Assembly: GCA_013214985.1 (NCBI GenBank)
Contig: JABSRY010000054.1
Coordinates: forward strand, 1 to 9,522
Direction of reading: 5' to 3'
From: Hyphomicrobiales bacterium
Lineage (GTDB): Bacteria; Pseudomonadota; Alphaproteobacteria; Rhizobiales; OSC116
DNA length: 9,522 nt
Below are positions 1 through 6,662 of the stretch, piece after piece. Made by a program: the position numbers and the translations under genes. Numbering within the stretch: position 1 is the stretch's first letter; each line of letters begins with the position of its first letter. Below the pieces are notes generated by a model. That model searched no databases, had not been told where the DNA came from, and was given only the letters and a program-made list of their open reading frames with translations.

Positions 1-631
1 TAGACGGAATAACATTAAACACACCAGCAGGAACGCCAGCACGGATAGATAATTCAGCCAGTGCAAGCGCTGATAATGGTGTTAACTCGGCAGGCCGTGC
101 AACAAAGCTACAACCGACTGCTAGAGCAGGGGCGAGCTTACGCGCAATCATCGCATTTGGAAAATTCCACGGGGTTATTGAGCCAACAACGCCAACAGGT
201 TGTTTGATGACCATAACGCGTTTGTCTGCCGATGGGCCGGGGATATTGGCACCATTTATGCGTTTTGCTTCTTCTGCGAACCATTCTATATAGGAAGCAC
301 CATAGACAACTTCGCCCTTTGCTTCTGCCAAAGGCTTGCCCATTTCTGCGGTAATTATTGTAGCCAAATCATCTTGATTTTCGATGATAAGGTCGAATAA
401 TTTTTTAAGAATAACGGACCTAGATTTGGCAGGTGTTTTTGCCCAAGATTTTTGGGCAATATATGCTTTATCAATCGCATCAGCGCAACCTGCGACATCG
501 ATATCTGCCACAGTCGCTACTAGTTCGTTATTTGCAGGGTTGTAAACTGGGAATTGCTGATCGCTTTCAACCCATTTGCCGTTAATAAATGCGTTTGTTT
601 TAAGTAAACTTGGGTCATTTAATTTTAACAT
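1..631 (-). CDS. gabD: Succinate-semialdehyde dehydrogenase, N-terminal 210 residues (cut by window edge)
   Basis: Cytoplasmic aldehyde dehydrogenase that oxidises succinate semialdehyde to succinate, the last step of GABA breakdown. The ATG at 631-629 opens a frame that runs off the left edge. The N-terminus (MLKLNDPSLL, then INGKW), EMGKPLAEAKGE at 96-107, YIEWFAEEAKRI at 114-125 and IPGPSADKR at 130-138 match class I GabD closely. The TPWNFP segment at 153-158 carries the oxyanion-hole Asn156. The catalytic Cys and general-base Glu lie beyond the window, so activity cannot be judged; a full protein would be about 480-490 residues. The cofactor loop reads RPAE at 179-182 where E. coli GabD, as I recall it, has KPAS; a Glu here is usual in NAD-preferring aldehyde dehydrogenases. 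The start is fixed by AAAGG (640-644) eight bases upstream, and the gene follows gabT after one base. It could instead act on glutarate semialdehyde (DavD-like). Confidence 0.93.
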   Translation of the reverse strand, partial: MLKLNDPSLLKTNAFINGKWVESDQQFPVYNPANNELVATVADIDVAGCADAIDKAYIAQKSWAKTPAKSRSVILKKLFDLIIENQDDLATIITAEMGKPLAEAKGEVVYGASYIEWFAEEAKRINGANIPGPSADKRVMVIKQPVGVVGSITPWNFPNAMIARKLAPALAVGCSFVARPAELTPLSALALAELSIRAGVPAGVFNVIPS

Positions 632-644
632 TTCAATTTCCTTT
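629..644 (-). promoter_or_regulatory. Translational coupling at the gabT-gabD junction
   Basis: The transcribed strand reads TGA-A-ATG: the gabT stop (635-633), one base, then the gabD ATG (631-629). The gabD ribosome-binding site AAAGG (644-640) is formed by the last codons of gabT (K-G-N-stop). This layout gives coupled synthesis of the two enzymes in similar amounts and parallels the one-base spacing at the ATPase-permease junction. Confidence 0.7.
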
Positions 645-1910
645 AGCGGCTTTAATAGCAACCTCAATAATACCTAATGCTTCATCAAAGACGTTATCTT
701 CGATAGTTAGAGGTGCTAAAAAGCGAACAACGTTACCGTAAGTACCACAAGTTAGCAAAATTAAGTTGCGTTTTAAAGCTTCTTCTCTAATACGGCCTGT
801 AATTTGTGTATCAGGTGTTTTGTCAGCTGGGTTAGCAAATTCTACCGCTACCATCATGCCATCACCCCTAATGTCAGAAATTTCAGGCACTTCGGCGCGG
901 ATTGATTCTAACTTTTTCTTTAATCTAGCGCCTAAAACATTGGCTCTTTCGCATAGGTTTTCATCTTTGATGACATCTAAAACAGCATGTGCCGCTGCTA
1001 TACCGACGGGGCTGCCGCCATATGTGCCGCCAAGGCCGCCGGGTTGTGCTTTGTCCATTAATTCAGCTTTACCAACGACTGCCGCCAGTGGAAAACCACC
1101 TGCAAGGCCTTTAGCCAATGTGGTTAAATCGGCTGCAACATCGTAATGTTCCATTGCGAATAATTTACCAGTTCTAGCAAAACCAGTTTGGATTTCATCG
1201 GCAATTAGAATGATGCCATGTTCATCACACACTTTGCGCAATTCGCGCATTAATTCTAATGGTGCTTTGTAAAAACCACCTTCACCTTGCACCGGCTCAA
1301 GAATGATAGCTGCAACACTGGATGGGTCTAAATCGGCTTTAAACAAGTTAGTTAGTGCTTTTAAGCTGCCGCTAACGCTTGTATTATGTAAGTTGATTGG
1401 GAACGGTAGATGGTAAACATCTGGCATCATGCTGCCAAACCCATTTTTATAAGGCACAACTTTGCCCGTTAAGCTCATGCCCATAAATGTACGACCATGG
1501 AAACCACCACCAAAGGCAATTACTGCATTTCGTTTTGTTGCAATACGGGCAATTTTAATTGCATTTTCAACCGCCTCGGCACCTGTGGTAACGAATACAG
1601 TTTTCTTTTTAAAATCGCCAGGTACGGCTTCATTTAGACGCTCTGCTAAACCGACATAATTTTCGTAGGGTACAACTTGATGACACGTATGTGTAAATTT
1701 ATCGAGCTGTGCTTTTACAGCATTGATAATGGTAGGATGACAGTGACCAGTGTTTACAACGGCAATACCCGCTGCAAAATCGATATATCGAGTGCCTTCG
1801 ACATCCCATATTTCGGAGTTTTTGGCTCTTTCAGCAAAAACCTGTGTCACCATACCAACGCCAGAAGAAATCGCTTCTTCTTTACGTGCAAATAGCGCGT
1901 TATTTTCCAT
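633..1910 (-). CDS. gabT: 4-aminobutyrate aminotransferase (class III, PLP-dependent)
   Basis: Moves the amino group of 4-aminobutyrate to 2-oxoglutarate, giving succinate semialdehyde and glutamate; it works in the cytoplasm with the GabD encoded next. The 425 residues match the usual GabT length. Visible motifs: TTGAEAVENAIKIAR at 108-122 (phosphate binding), FHGRT at 137-141, EPVQGEGG at 205-212, the ADEIQTGF segment with Asp238 (pyridine-nitrogen contact), LAKGLAGGFP at 265-274 with the PLP-bound Lys267, GGTYGGSP at 294-301, and VRFLAPLTIED at 395-405 with the substrate-carboxylate Arg397 or so. No active-site residue appears lost. The ATG at 1910 is preceded by AAGG (1920-1923), nine bases upstream. 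The gene follows the permease gene after 42 bases with no clear terminator, so it is probably in the same operon. GabT enzymes often also accept 5-aminovalerate, so a DavT role is a real alternative if the pathway substrate is a C5 compound. Confidence 0.93.
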   Translation of the reverse strand: MENNALFARKEEAISSGVGMVTQVFAERAKNSEIWDVEGTRYIDFAAGIAVVNTGHCHPTIINAVKAQLDKFTHTCHQVVPYENYVGLAERLNEAVPGDFKKKTVFVTTGAEAVENAIKIARIATKRNAVIAFGGGFHGRTFMGMSLTGKVVPYKNGFGSMMPDVYHLPFPINLHNTSVSGSLKALTNLFKADLDPSSVAAIILEPVQGEGGFYKAPLELMRELRKVCDEHGIILIADEIQTGFARTGKLFAMEHYDVAADLTTLAKGLAGGFPLAAVVGKAELMDKAQPGGLGGTYGGSPVGIAAAHAVLDVIKDENLCERANVLGARLKKKLESIRAEVPEISDIRGDGMMVAVEFANPADKTPDTQITGRIREEALKRNLILLTCGTYGNVVRFLAPLTIEDNVFDEALGIIEVAIKAAKGN

Positions 1911-1952
1911 CTTAAATTTCCTTAAATAATAAAAACTATATGTAAGCTAGAC

Positions 1953-2981
1953 TTATTGTCCGCTCATAATTAAACGGTAACGAATTTGGTCGAATATCAC
2001 TGCTAAAATTAGCAACATACCGAGTAAAACCATCTGCATATAAGAGCTAATTTGCGCTAAGTTCATGCCATTTTGTACCAAAACAATAAAGAAGCCACCT
2101 AGAACAACATTTTCTACTCGGCCAATACCGCCGCGTAAAGAAACACCAGCTATCACACATGCTGCGATAGATTCTAGGGCAATTGTACCACCAAGATTGG
2201 CTTCGCCACTTTCAACACGTGCAGTTAATAGTAAGCCTGTTAGAGCAGCGATTGCGGCACATATTACATAGGCTAACATAAGTGTTTTCTTTGTGTTGAT
2301 AGCCGACAAATGCGCTGCTTTGATATTACCACCAACGGCATAGAGCTTCGCGCCGAATGCAGTTTTGGTCATTAAAGTCCACATGAAAATAATACAAATG
2401 ATTGCTATAATAACCGGAGCGGGAATGCCAAACCAACGGCCAAAGCCAAAAGTATCACCAAATGCATAAGGTAGGCCTGAAACTGGAATGCCACCTGTCA
2501 TGAATAATGCAAAACCTGCGCCTACAGAAGAGACACCCAAGGTCATAATAAACGGGGATACTTCAAAATAAGACACGCCGATACCGTTTATGATACCCAG
2601 AATAATTGCGACGGAAAAACCTGCTAGAACACCTAGTAAAATTGCAAACCAGATAGCATCTGGAAACAATGCCGCGCAGAAAACCATTACGATTGCGGAG
2701 AATACCGATGATAGAGCAATGGATGTACCGACTGACAAATCAAAACCGCCTGCAATTAGAGCCATCATTTGACCCATTGAAACCAATACCAGATATACCG
2801 ACTGGCGGGCTACATTCATTAAATTTTGACCTGTGAAAAATTTATTAGACAAGATCGTGAAAACGATTAATGCAATCGCTAAAAAGAATGGTAAAACCCC
2901 AACACGAATAAAAGTTTGTTTAAACCAATATCCTATATTCTTGGGTTTATCTTCTGTCATTGTTTTAGTTGTACTACTCAT
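1953..2981 (-). CDS. ABC transporter permease, sugar-type (RbsC / CUT2 family)
   Basis: Inner-membrane channel subunit of the importer formed with the ATPase and TorT-like receptor encoded just upstream. The 342 residues (from the ATG chosen here) have a short cytoplasmic N-terminus and about nine or ten hydrophobic segments, roughly at 27-46, 61-79, 84-105, 110-135, 142-162, 187-205, 236-256, 268-283, 291-307 and 315-332. Family hallmarks of the RbsC type are GGFDLSVGTSIALS at 78-91, VSPFIMTLG at 141-149, FMTGGIPVSGLP at 160-171, YAVGGNIKAAHLSAI at 214-228 and IAGVSLRGGIGRVE at 277-290. The family mostly moves sugars, but also autoinducer-2, purine nucleosides and other small polar molecules, so the fold does not fix the substrate. 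Start choice: the frame opens with a TTG at 2999 inside the ATPase gene, but the ATG at 2981, one base after the ATPase stop, is the more likely start. Confidence 0.92.
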   Translation of the reverse strand: MSSTTKTMTEDKPKNIGYWFKQTFIRVGVLPFFLAIALIVFTILSNKFFTGQNLMNVARQSVYLVLVSMGQMMALIAGGFDLSVGTSIALSSVFSAIVMVFCAALFPDAIWFAILLGVLAGFSVAIILGIINGIGVSYFEVSPFIMTLGVSSVGAGFALFMTGGIPVSGLPYAFGDTFGFGRWFGIPAPVIIAIICIIFMWTLMTKTAFGAKLYAVGGNIKAAHLSAINTKKTLMLAYVICAAIAALTGLLLTARVESGEANLGGTIALESIAACVIAGVSLRGGIGRVENVVLGGFFIVLVQNGMNLAQISSYMQMVLLGMLLILAVIFDQIRYRLIMSGQ

Positions 2982-2999
2982 ATTAGTTACTTTCTTCAA
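2979..2999 (-). promoter_or_regulatory. Start choice and coupling site at the ATPase-permease junction
   Basis: The transcribed strand reads TAA-T-ATG: the ATPase stop (2985-2983), one base, then the permease ATG (2981-2979). The longer permease frame would begin with TTG at 2999, six codons earlier and inside the ATPase gene. No good Shine-Dalgarno sequence precedes either start; the purine-rich GAAGAAAG just before the stop is the best candidate. Translation of the permease therefore probably depends on ribosomes that finish the ATPase. The ATG is preferred. Confidence 0.7.
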
Positions 3000-4476
3000 A
3001 GAAGTGCTTCAATATTATATCTTCTGAAATCTCGGATTTATCGAGTGTTATTGCTAGTCTGCCCTTGTTCATTACTAGCAGACGGTGTGATAAATTCATG
3101 ACTTCAGGTAGGTCAGATGAGATGATAATGATTGCTTTGCCATCTTCGGCTAACTGTTTAATCATCTGATATAATGCCGATCTGGTGCCCATATCGACGC
3201 CCACGGTTGGCTCGTCAAATATGATAAGGTCAGCATCTTGTGCAAAACATTTACCAAACAAAACCTTCTGTTGGTTGCCACCAGAAAGTTGCGACACTAA
3301 TTTTTTTCTATAATCATCATTTAATTCAATATGATCTGAAATATCGTGCGCTTTTGCTTTGATATCTTTCCAATTTAGAAATTTCTTACCCTTAGCGATA
3401 TTGTCCATCACTAAGTTGATTTCCAAATTGGCAATTGGGCTTCTTGCTAAATCTAGGCCTTCTGTTTTACGATCTGGTGACAGATAATAAATGCCCGTTT
3501 TCATAATCTCTCTGGTTGAAAGATTTGAGATGGATTTACCTTTAAAAGATATTTCGCCACTAAACGCGGTGCCTAGGCCCATAATGATACGGCATAAACG
3601 AGATTTGCCAGAACCAACAAGACCAGCAATGCCTAATACTTCGCCCGCTTTAATTGAAAAGCTTACATTATTGACGCCAATTGCGTTGAGGTTGGATACA
3701 TTAAGGATTTCTTCGCCAAAATCGGTTTTGATTTCGGGATAAATGCCCGTAATATTACGGCCTGTCATCATTTCGACAAGCTGTTCTTCATTGGTATCTT
3801 TTACGTTTACGGTACCAATTTTTGCACCATCGCGCAAAATTGTAATACGATCGCCAATACGATCGAACTCTTGCATACGGTGAGATATGTAAATAATACC
3901 AACACCTTTTTTCTTAAGATCTAATATAAAGTCAAATAAATGATCAACTTCGCGATCTGTCAAGCTAGCCGTTGGTTCATCTAAAATTAAAACTTTTACA
4001 TCACCCATTAGCGCTTTTGCAATTTCAACCATTTGTTGTTCTGCGCGCGATAATGATGAAACCGTTTTAGTTGGGTCAATATCAAAGCCCAAATCATGTA
4101 GAATGGCTTGTGATTTTGATTTCATTAATTTGTAATTGATGAATATGCCGTTTTTAGGCTCTCTGCCTAAAAATAGATTTTGGGCTACATTCATTGTAGG
4201 AATTAACGAAAATTCTTGAAAAACTGTGTATACGCCATGCGCTTGAGCATCTGCTACAGACGAGAAATTAACCAATTTGCCATCTATAGTTAAAGTACCA
4301 CTAGACGGGGAGTTAGAACCCGCGAGCATAGAGATAAGCGTGGATTTACCAGCGCCATTTTCGCCAAACAAGATATGTACTTCGCCAGAATGTAAATCAA
4401 AATCTACATTATCAAGCGCAACAGTTCCTGGGTATAGTTTTGTAATATTTTTAGTTGTTACAATAGCTTCTGACAT
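2983..4476 (-). CDS. ABC transporter ATPase with two nucleotide-binding domains (RbsA/XylG/MglA type)
   Basis: Energises the importer. One 497-residue chain carries two ABC domains, as usual for CUT2 systems. Domain 1: Walker A GENGAGKST at 38-46, Q-loop Gln87, signature LSRAEQQMVEIAKAL at 142-156, Walker B ILDEPTAS at 164-171 with Glu167, and switch His199 in YISHR. Domain 2: Walker A GLVGSGKS at 285-292, the SPDRKTEGL segment at 333-341 that replaces the normal Q-loop region, signature LSGGNQQK at 397-404, and Walker B IIFDEPTVGVD at 418-428. In domain 2 the switch histidine is replaced (ISSDLPEV at 452-459), which is normal for the family. Domain 1's signature is the degenerate LSRAE rather than LSGGQ, also common in the family. 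The start ATG at 4476 has AAAAGG (4486-4491) nine bases upstream. It is separated from the receptor gene by 88 bases with two stem-loops and followed after one base by the permease. Confidence 0.94.
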   Translation of the reverse strand: MSEAIVTTKNITKLYPGTVALDNVDFDLHSGEVHILFGENGAGKSTLISMLAGSNSPSSGTLTIDGKLVNFSSVADAQAHGVYTVFQEFSLIPTMNVAQNLFLGREPKNGIFINYKLMKSKSQAILHDLGFDIDPTKTVSSLSRAEQQMVEIAKALMGDVKVLILDEPTASLTDREVDHLFDFILDLKKKGVGIIYISHRMQEFDRIGDRITILRDGAKIGTVNVKDTNEEQLVEMMTGRNITGIYPEIKTDFGEEILNVSNLNAIGVNNVSFSIKAGEVLGIAGLVGSGKSRLCRIIMGLGTAFSGEISFKGKSISNLSTREIMKTGIYYLSPDRKTEGLDLARSPIANLEINLVMDNIAKGKKFLNWKDIKAKAHDISDHIELNDDYRKKLVSQLSGGNQQKVLFGKCFAQDADLIIFDEPTVGVDMGTRSALYQMIKQLAEDGKAIIIISSDLPEVMNLSHRLLVMNKGRLAITLDKSEISEDIILKHFFEESN

Positions 4477-4493
4477 ATTAATAAACCTTTTCC

Positions 4494-4513
4494 CGAGTTA
4501 AATTAATAACTCG
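4494..4513 (-). promoter_or_regulatory. Stem-loop 2 abutting the ATPase ribosome-binding site
   Basis: CGAGTTA and TAACTCG form a perfect 7-bp stem (4507-4513 with 4494-4500) around the 6-base loop TTAATT read on the transcribed strand. The stem ends two bases before the AAAAGG ribosome-binding site at 4491-4486. A folded stem this close could hinder ribosome loading and lower ATPase and permease synthesis relative to the receptor. The repeat is an exact palindrome in its arms, so a protein binding site cannot be excluded. Confidence 0.5.
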
Positions 4514-4526
4514 AGACTTTTGTTTA

Positions 4527-4550
4527 AGAGTTTCTTGGGGGAAAAACTCT
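4527..4550 (-). promoter_or_regulatory. Stem-loop 1 after the receptor gene
   Basis: On the transcribed strand AGAGTTT and AAACTCT form a perfect 7-bp stem around a 10-base pyrimidine-rich loop (TTCCCCCAAG); two further A-T pairs may form inside the loop. It begins 14 bases after the receptor stop codon (4567-4565). The next bases are TAAACAAAAG, with no T-tract. The likely role is 3' end protection of the receptor message after processing, or partial attenuation. Reported as a structure, not as a proven terminator. Confidence 0.5.
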
Positions 4551-4564
4551 AGTGGAATTGACCT

Positions 4565-5638
4565 TTATTTGACATTAAAGGTCGGTTTAAAGTCAGCAGG
4601 TGGTAGGATGTTATCACGCTGGACTTTATCTATGTTAGACGGGTCAACAACGAAGATCTTAGGACCTACATGTTTGACGAAGTCTTTTTTCTCTAGGATA
4701 CGAACTGCTTGGTCGATAGCAACGCGGGCTTGAATAACCATTGAATCTGCCGGAGCAGCTTGAATGAAACCACGTTTGATACCTTCATAAACACCTGGTG
4801 TCATGTAGAATGCAAGCAATTTAACTTGATCGCCTAAATTACGCTCACGGATAAGGCCTTGAGCAGCTTCTGCAGTAACCGCAGTACCAGCAATATAGCT
4901 AATTTCTGGGTTTGCTTGTAGCACGTCTTCAACTAGTTTAAGCTGAGTTTCTTTACCCGTATCACCATAACGAGGTTCTAGCACTGTTGCAGCAGAACCT
5001 TTAATAGCTTCCATAAAGCCTTTATTAGCAGCTTCAACCCATGCAGCGCCTGCAGGCCCAGGGAACCAACCCACTGTTACAGCGGCTGAACCTTCTGGAT
5101 GTCTTTGTGCAATATAGTTACCAGTTGCTTGACCCATTGTGTAGAATGACACAAGAGATTTAGCGGAAATATCTTTTGAAGATACGCCATTAATAACATC
5201 GATAACTGGAATGCCTTTTGAAGTTACTTCTTTAATAACAGAGTTTAGGCCGTCACCAGAAATAGCACCAATAATGATAGCATCTGCACCAGAAGCCGCG
5301 CAATCTTCAATTTGTGAAATTTGTTTAGCAAGTTCAGTATAACCACCCGCATCAACAATGTTTGTTGCAACACCCAGACGTTTGGATTCAGCTATGATAC
5401 CATAATCAACGCCTAACCAATAAGCATCTTTCATATGTGGGAATGATACGCAGATATTCCATTTTTTCTCAGCTTTTTCAAGCGCATTATATTCTACAAA
5501 TTCTACTTTTCCATCAGTAGCAAACGCTGGCACAACTTCTTGTGCAGGGTATGGAAACCAGCTCTCTGCAAATGCAACAGACATAGGTAGCGCTAAAATC
5601 GTACACGCCGTCAGTAAAGTTTTAAACTTACGTTTCAT
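4565..5638 (-). CDS. TorT-like periplasmic substrate-binding protein of the ABC importer
   Basis: Periplasmic receptor of the importer encoded by the next two genes. The 357-residue protein starts with a clear Sec signal peptide: KRKFK, a hydrophobic core, and a predicted cut after Ala24 (AFA|ES). There is no lipobox Cys, so it should be soluble in the periplasm. The mature part is a type I periplasmic-binding fold (Peripla_BP_4 / TorT group). It matches E. coli TorT, as I recall it, through KWNICVSFPHMKDAYWL at 59-75, DAGGYTELAKQISQI at 96-110, DCAASGADAIIIG at 112-124, GPAGAAW at 194-200, EISYIAGTAVTAEAA at 245-259 and AFYMTPGVYEGIKRG at 276-290. TorT itself binds trimethylamine N-oxide and signals to the kinase TorS; no torS, torR or TMAO reductase gene is visible here, and the adjacent ATPase and permease argue for transport. 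The ligand is unknown; a small molecule with a polar N-C=O or N-O group fits the family. A strong ribosome-binding site precedes it. Confidence 0.88.
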   Translation of the reverse strand: MKRKFKTLLTACTILALPMSVAFAESWFPYPAQEVVPAFATDGKVEFVEYNALEKAEKKWNICVSFPHMKDAYWLGVDYGIIAESKRLGVATNIVDAGGYTELAKQISQIEDCAASGADAIIIGAISGDGLNSVIKEVTSKGIPVIDVINGVSSKDISAKSLVSFYTMGQATGNYIAQRHPEGSAAVTVGWFPGPAGAAWVEAANKGFMEAIKGSAATVLEPRYGDTGKETQLKLVEDVLQANPEISYIAGTAVTAEAAQGLIRERNLGDQVKLLAFYMTPGVYEGIKRGFIQAAPADSMVIQARVAIDQAVRILEKKDFVKHVGPKIFVVDPSNIDKVQRDNILPPADFKPTFNVK

Positions 5639-5643
5639 TGGTA

Positions 5644-5651
5644 ACTCCTTT
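5644..5651 (-). promoter_or_regulatory. Strong ribosome-binding site of the receptor gene
   Basis: AAAGGAGT lies on the transcribed strand with GGAG ending six bases before the ATG at 5638. It is the closest match to the anti-Shine-Dalgarno sequence among the nearby genes, clearly better than the ATPase site (AAAAGG, nine bases) or the permease (no good site). This fits the higher amount of receptor that importers need. The 49-base gap upstream (5639-5687) also has an A-rich stretch but no recognisable terminator or convincing promoter. Confidence 0.6.
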
Positions 5652-5687
5652 TAAGTTTGAGCGATCTTTTTTTATCTTCGTACTAGT

Positions 5688-6662
5688 TCACTCATCAAGT
5701 ACTGTACGAATTTTTGTAAGCATATCTTGACGCTCTTTGCGAGCTTCAAGTGCTTGTTCCATATTCACTTTTATGAATTTAACCGGTGTGTGTGGTTGTA
5801 ATTGACCGATATAATCCATATCCGCTGAAATGACTGCGCCGATTGTGAAATATCCACCACCAGATACCGCATCACGGTGTAAAATAATGGGTTCTTTGCC
5901 TGCTGGCACTTGAATAGAACCGTATGAATAACAACCGTCGACAATATTTGAAGGATCTGAACCCGCACCAAATGGCGGTTCTCTATCGACAAAATTAAAT
6001 TCAGTACCACCTTTAAAACGTACGCCCATGCGATCCGCTTCTGGTGCTACTTTCCAATCATCCATAAAGAATTGATCTTGAGTTTGTTCAGTAATTCTGT
6101 GCCAATAAAGGCCAGGCAAAACTCGCAGATCGGCAGGTTTATTGGGCAATCTGCGCAATTCGGGTGGTATGGATAGACCCGATTTTGCTCTTGATTGATC
6201 GCCCAATGGGATGGTGTCGCCTGCTATAATTGCCCGGCCATTGATGCCGCCCAGTGCACCAATAGGGTAGGTGGAACGAGACCCGAGATCTAACGGCGTA
6301 TCAATACCACCTGCAAAAGCGATATAGATACGGGCGCCTTTAAGCAAGAAACCAAAACTTAAAATTTGACCTTTTTTTACTTTAAAGCTAGACCAAGTTT
6401 CTTGAACGATGCCATCTATTTTAATAGGCATTTCTCCGCCTGTGACAGCGATACAAGTGTCTTGTTCGAACTCAATTTCGGGGCCTAAAAATACGGCTTC
6501 AAGACATGCTGCACCTTCATCATTGCCAACTAACATATTGGCAGTACGCAATGCAAACCTATCCATCGCGCCACTCATCGGAATACCCAGATGGAAATAA
6601 CCAGGACGACCTAAATCTTGAATAGAAGTTGAAAGACCATGTTTTATGATTTTAAGCGTCAT
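5688..6662 (-). CDS. PxpC/KipA-like biotin-dependent carboxyltransferase subunit
   Basis: Homologue of 5-oxoprolinase subunit C (KipA, allophanate hydrolase subunit 2 in older annotation). The family is related to one half of the carboxyltransferase domain of urea carboxylase. Length 324 residues, against about 310 for E. coli PxpC. Conserved blocks: TSIQDLGRPGYFHLGIPMSG at 12-31, DRFALRTANMLVGN at 34-47, AACLE at 51-55, YIAFAGGID at 113-121, LGSRSTYPIGALGG at 126-139, EADRMGVRFKG at 208-218, GSIQVPAGKEPIIL at 248-261 and IGAVISADM at 274-282. The block that in typical members reads close to TTGGYP is DAVSGGGYF at 264-272 here. It should pair with the PxpB-like protein, whose gene overlaps it by 11 bases (ATG at 6662, upstream stop at 6654-6652); GGAGG at 6673-6669 supports the start. 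The neighbouring biotin carboxylase and carrier suggest true carboxyl transfer rather than plain 5-oxoprolinase activity, but this is inference. Confidence 0.88.
   Translation of the reverse strand: MTLKIIKHGLSTSIQDLGRPGYFHLGIPMSGAMDRFALRTANMLVGNDEGAACLEAVFLGPEIEFEQDTCIAVTGGEMPIKIDGIVQETWSSFKVKKGQILSFGFLLKGARIYIAFAGGIDTPLDLGSRSTYPIGALGGINGRAIIAGDTIPLGDQSRAKSGLSIPPELRRLPNKPADLRVLPGLYWHRITEQTQDQFFMDDWKVAPEADRMGVRFKGGTEFNFVDREPPFGAGSDPSNIVDGCYSYGSIQVPAGKEPIILHRDAVSGGGYFTIGAVISADMDYIGQLQPHTPVKFIKVNMEQALEARKERQDMLTKIRTVLDE

Larger units (their letters stand above)
4477..4564 (-). promoter_or_regulatory. Receptor-ATPase intergenic spacer with two stem-loops
   Basis: This 88-base gap is the longest non-coding stretch in the window; all other gaps are 49 bases or less. 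It holds two inverted repeats, described separately, and the ATPase ribosome-binding site. The gap sits just after the receptor gene, where importer operons often hold structures that protect the upstream mRNA or reduce read-through so that the receptor is made in excess. Neither stem is followed on the transcribed strand by a run of T, so neither looks like a strong intrinsic terminator. A role in differential expression is inferred from position and structure only. Confidence 0.6.

Noticed and set aside
200..400. Cys/Phe-rich 66-codon plus-strand frame as a small membrane protein.
   Set aside because: It is the complement of the conserved gabD frame that continues through the left edge, so its hydrophobic composition is a shadow effect.
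441..457. Perfect 6-bp GC-rich inverted repeat (GCCCAA / TTGGGC, 5-base loop) inside gabD, resembling a terminator stem.
   Set aside because: It lies in the coding sequence, encodes a normal GabD segment, and has no T-tract after it on the transcribed strand.
766..1146. 126-codon plus-strand frame opposite gabT.
   Set aside because: It is antisense to a well-conserved enzyme, has a Pro/Ala/Ser-rich translation with no family resemblance, and no supporting ribosome-binding site.
1911..1952. AT-rich gap before gabT as a possible internal promoter.
   Set aside because: There is a TATA-like stretch but no convincing -35 box at the right distance. The gap is only 42 bases and is better read as a spacer with the gabT ribosome-binding site.
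1953..4476. Naming the importer a ribose or galactose transporter (rbs/mgl).
   Set aside because: The ATPase and permease are of the sugar-importer family, but the receptor is TorT-like and the operon contains no sugar-metabolism gene, so a sugar name is not supported.
5771..6010. 79-codon minus-strand frame inside the pxpC-like gene, and similar short minus-strand frames at 6729-6965 and 8483-8692.
   Set aside because: They lie wholly inside strongly conserved genes in another frame, and their translations show no recognisable domain.
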